Assembly (NCBI RefSeq): GCF_018967845.1
Contig: NZ_JAHLZZ010000001.1
Span: 3,162,001 to 3,226,000 of the forward strand
From: Hymenobacter siberiensis
GTDB taxonomy: Bacteria; Bacteroidota; Bacteroidia; Cytophagales; Hymenobacteraceae
Reading direction: 5' to 3'
DNA: 64,000 bases
Both the position numbers and the translations under genes were made by a program. The notes under the pieces were generated by a model, which worked only from the letters and a program-made list of their open reading frames with translations, was not told where the DNA came from and did not search any database. This document shows, one piece after another, positions 63,403 through 64,000 of this stretch (positions within the stretch are counted from its first letter, which is position 1; the number at the start of each line of letters is the position of its first letter).

Positions 63403-64000
63403 CACACGTTCTCCTTTTGGAACAGCGCCGGAATGGTGCGCAGTAGAATCTCCAGGTCTTTGCGCAACGAATGATGCTGGGCATACTCATTATCAAGGCT
63501 TTTGCGCTCGTCTTCCGACATTGTGCCGCCCTTGCCGCGCTTCATCACCTGCCACAGGCCCGTGATGCCCGCCGGCGCAATAAACCGGGCCGCAAACTGG
63601 TCCGTCATCAGCTTTTCGGCCTCATACAGCGGCAGCGGACGGTTGCCCACAATGGCCATATCGCCGCGCAGCACGTTCCAGAGCTGCGGCAGCTCGTCAA
63701 TGCTGGTATTGCGGATGAAATGCCCCACGCGGGTAATGCGTGGGTCGTTGGCAATTTTCACGAAGGCCGCGCCGCCCTGCACCTTTTTATCGAGCCAGTA
63801 CTGCTTCTCGCAAATCGCCGTGCCCGTGTCGTTGAAGAGCAGGCTTTGGCACCGGCCCGTGCCGCCAAGCACGCAGGCCGCGCACAGCCCAGCCGGGGCC
63901 GCAGCCGGGGCCGCAGCCGGGGCCGCAGCCGGGGCCGCAGCGTACTGGTTCAGGTTTTTCATCGAGGCCAGCAGCTGGTCGGCATCCGGGCGCATCGAGC
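63402..64000 (-). CDS. Bacterial sugar transferase (initiating), N-terminus outside window
   Basis: Polyprenyl-phosphate sugar-1-phosphate transferase of the WcaJ/PglC type, which starts repeat-unit synthesis on undecaprenyl phosphate. The frame is open at the right edge ([10 protein letters not shown] preceded by the usual FR), so the membrane helix and first catalytic residues are missing. Visible: [52 protein letters not shown], with the catalytic Asp-Glu neighbourhood, and [35 protein letters not shown]. An insertion after NLNQYA holds four APAA repeats and a cysteine-rich loop ([13 protein letters not shown]...ICEKQYW) that might bind metal. Heads the locus 2 operon. Confidence 0.88.
   Translation of the reverse strand, partial: SMRPDADQLLASMKNLNQYAAAPAAAPAAAPAAAPAGLCAACVLGGTGRCQSLLFNDTGTAICEKQYWLDKKVQGGAAFVKIANDPRITRVGHFIRNTSIDELPQLWNVLRGDMAIVGNRPLPLYEAEKLMTDQFAARFIAPAGITGLWQVMKRGKGGTMSEDERKSLDNEYAQHHSLRKDLEILLRTIPALFQKENV
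63891..63938. repeat. 12-base tandem repeat, four copies
   Basis: Four exact AGCCGGGGCCGC units inside the sugar transferase gene, read as an Ala-Pro-Ala-Ala repeat. Twelve bases keep the frame if copy number changes. Confidence 0.9.

Overview
The window reads as chromosome of a high-GC member of the Bacteroidota, most likely a Hymenobacter-type Cytophagales. The evidence is: promoters of the TTG-N19-TAnnTTTG kind, few Shine-Dalgarno sequences, an OMP-type TonB-linked receptor, a porin, TPR lipoproteins, GT2/GT4 exopolysaccharide clusters, and dispersed hairpin repeats whose translations (RHAERSEA, SAAKHLA) recur in such genomes. The assignment comes from gene content and style, not from rRNA. 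I saw no tRNA, rRNA or CRISPR array.

Layout. 1-12 kb is housekeeping: thrS (cut by the left edge), two TPR proteins, parC and parE, an AI-2E family permease, and a DEDDh exonuclease fused to a GIY-YIG nuclease. At 12.1-12.7 kb a REP-associated tyrosine transposase, broken by one TAG codon, sits between inverted REP hairpins. 12.8-24 kb (minus strand) is a short-chain fatty acid module: acs, a prpE-like ligase, a receiver-only response regulator, a sodium/solute symporter fused to a histidine kinase, a small membrane protein, an MHS-type permease, a porin, and a stand-alone InsA-like zinc-finger/HTH protein. 24-36 kb is mixed metabolism: M28 peptidase, flavin reductase, formate-THF ligase, RibD-like reductase, an AT-rich lipoprotein, alanine dehydrogenase, tsaE, a TonB-dependent receptor and an aminotransferase, ending in a 0.7 kb tract of hairpins and a heptad minisatellite.

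36.2-43.7 kb (plus strand) is exopolysaccharide locus 1: response regulator, Wza-like lipoprotein, Wzc-like protein with a ruined P-loop, flippase, GT4 glycosyltransferase and polymerase. It is read from two nearly identical promoters (36196 and 41164) that look like sigma-54 sites and share an upstream element at exactly the same distance. 43.8-50.3 kb is a decaying stretch: a BLUF photoreceptor gene with suspected frameshifts, a hybrid histidine kinase, a lipoprotein, and a TlpA-like gene split by an IS701-type element (7-bp target duplication TTATATA) that also lost its thioredoxin active site. 50.3-64 kb (minus strand) is exopolysaccharide locus 2: sugar transferase (cut by the right edge), half-length TolC-like protein, Wzc-like protein with an intact P-loop, polymerase, glycosyltransferases, two hexapeptide acyltransferases, flippase, GT14 enzyme and a DUF4184 protein.

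How the genes work together (inference). The SCFA module would take acetate or propionate across the outer and inner membranes, sense it through the symporter-kinase and activate it to the CoA ester. The two polysaccharide loci converge on the IS-damaged gene. Their initiating transferase, chain-length, flippase, polymerase and export genes together make a near-complete Wzx/Wzy machine. Locus 1 appears to be under a dedicated regulator.
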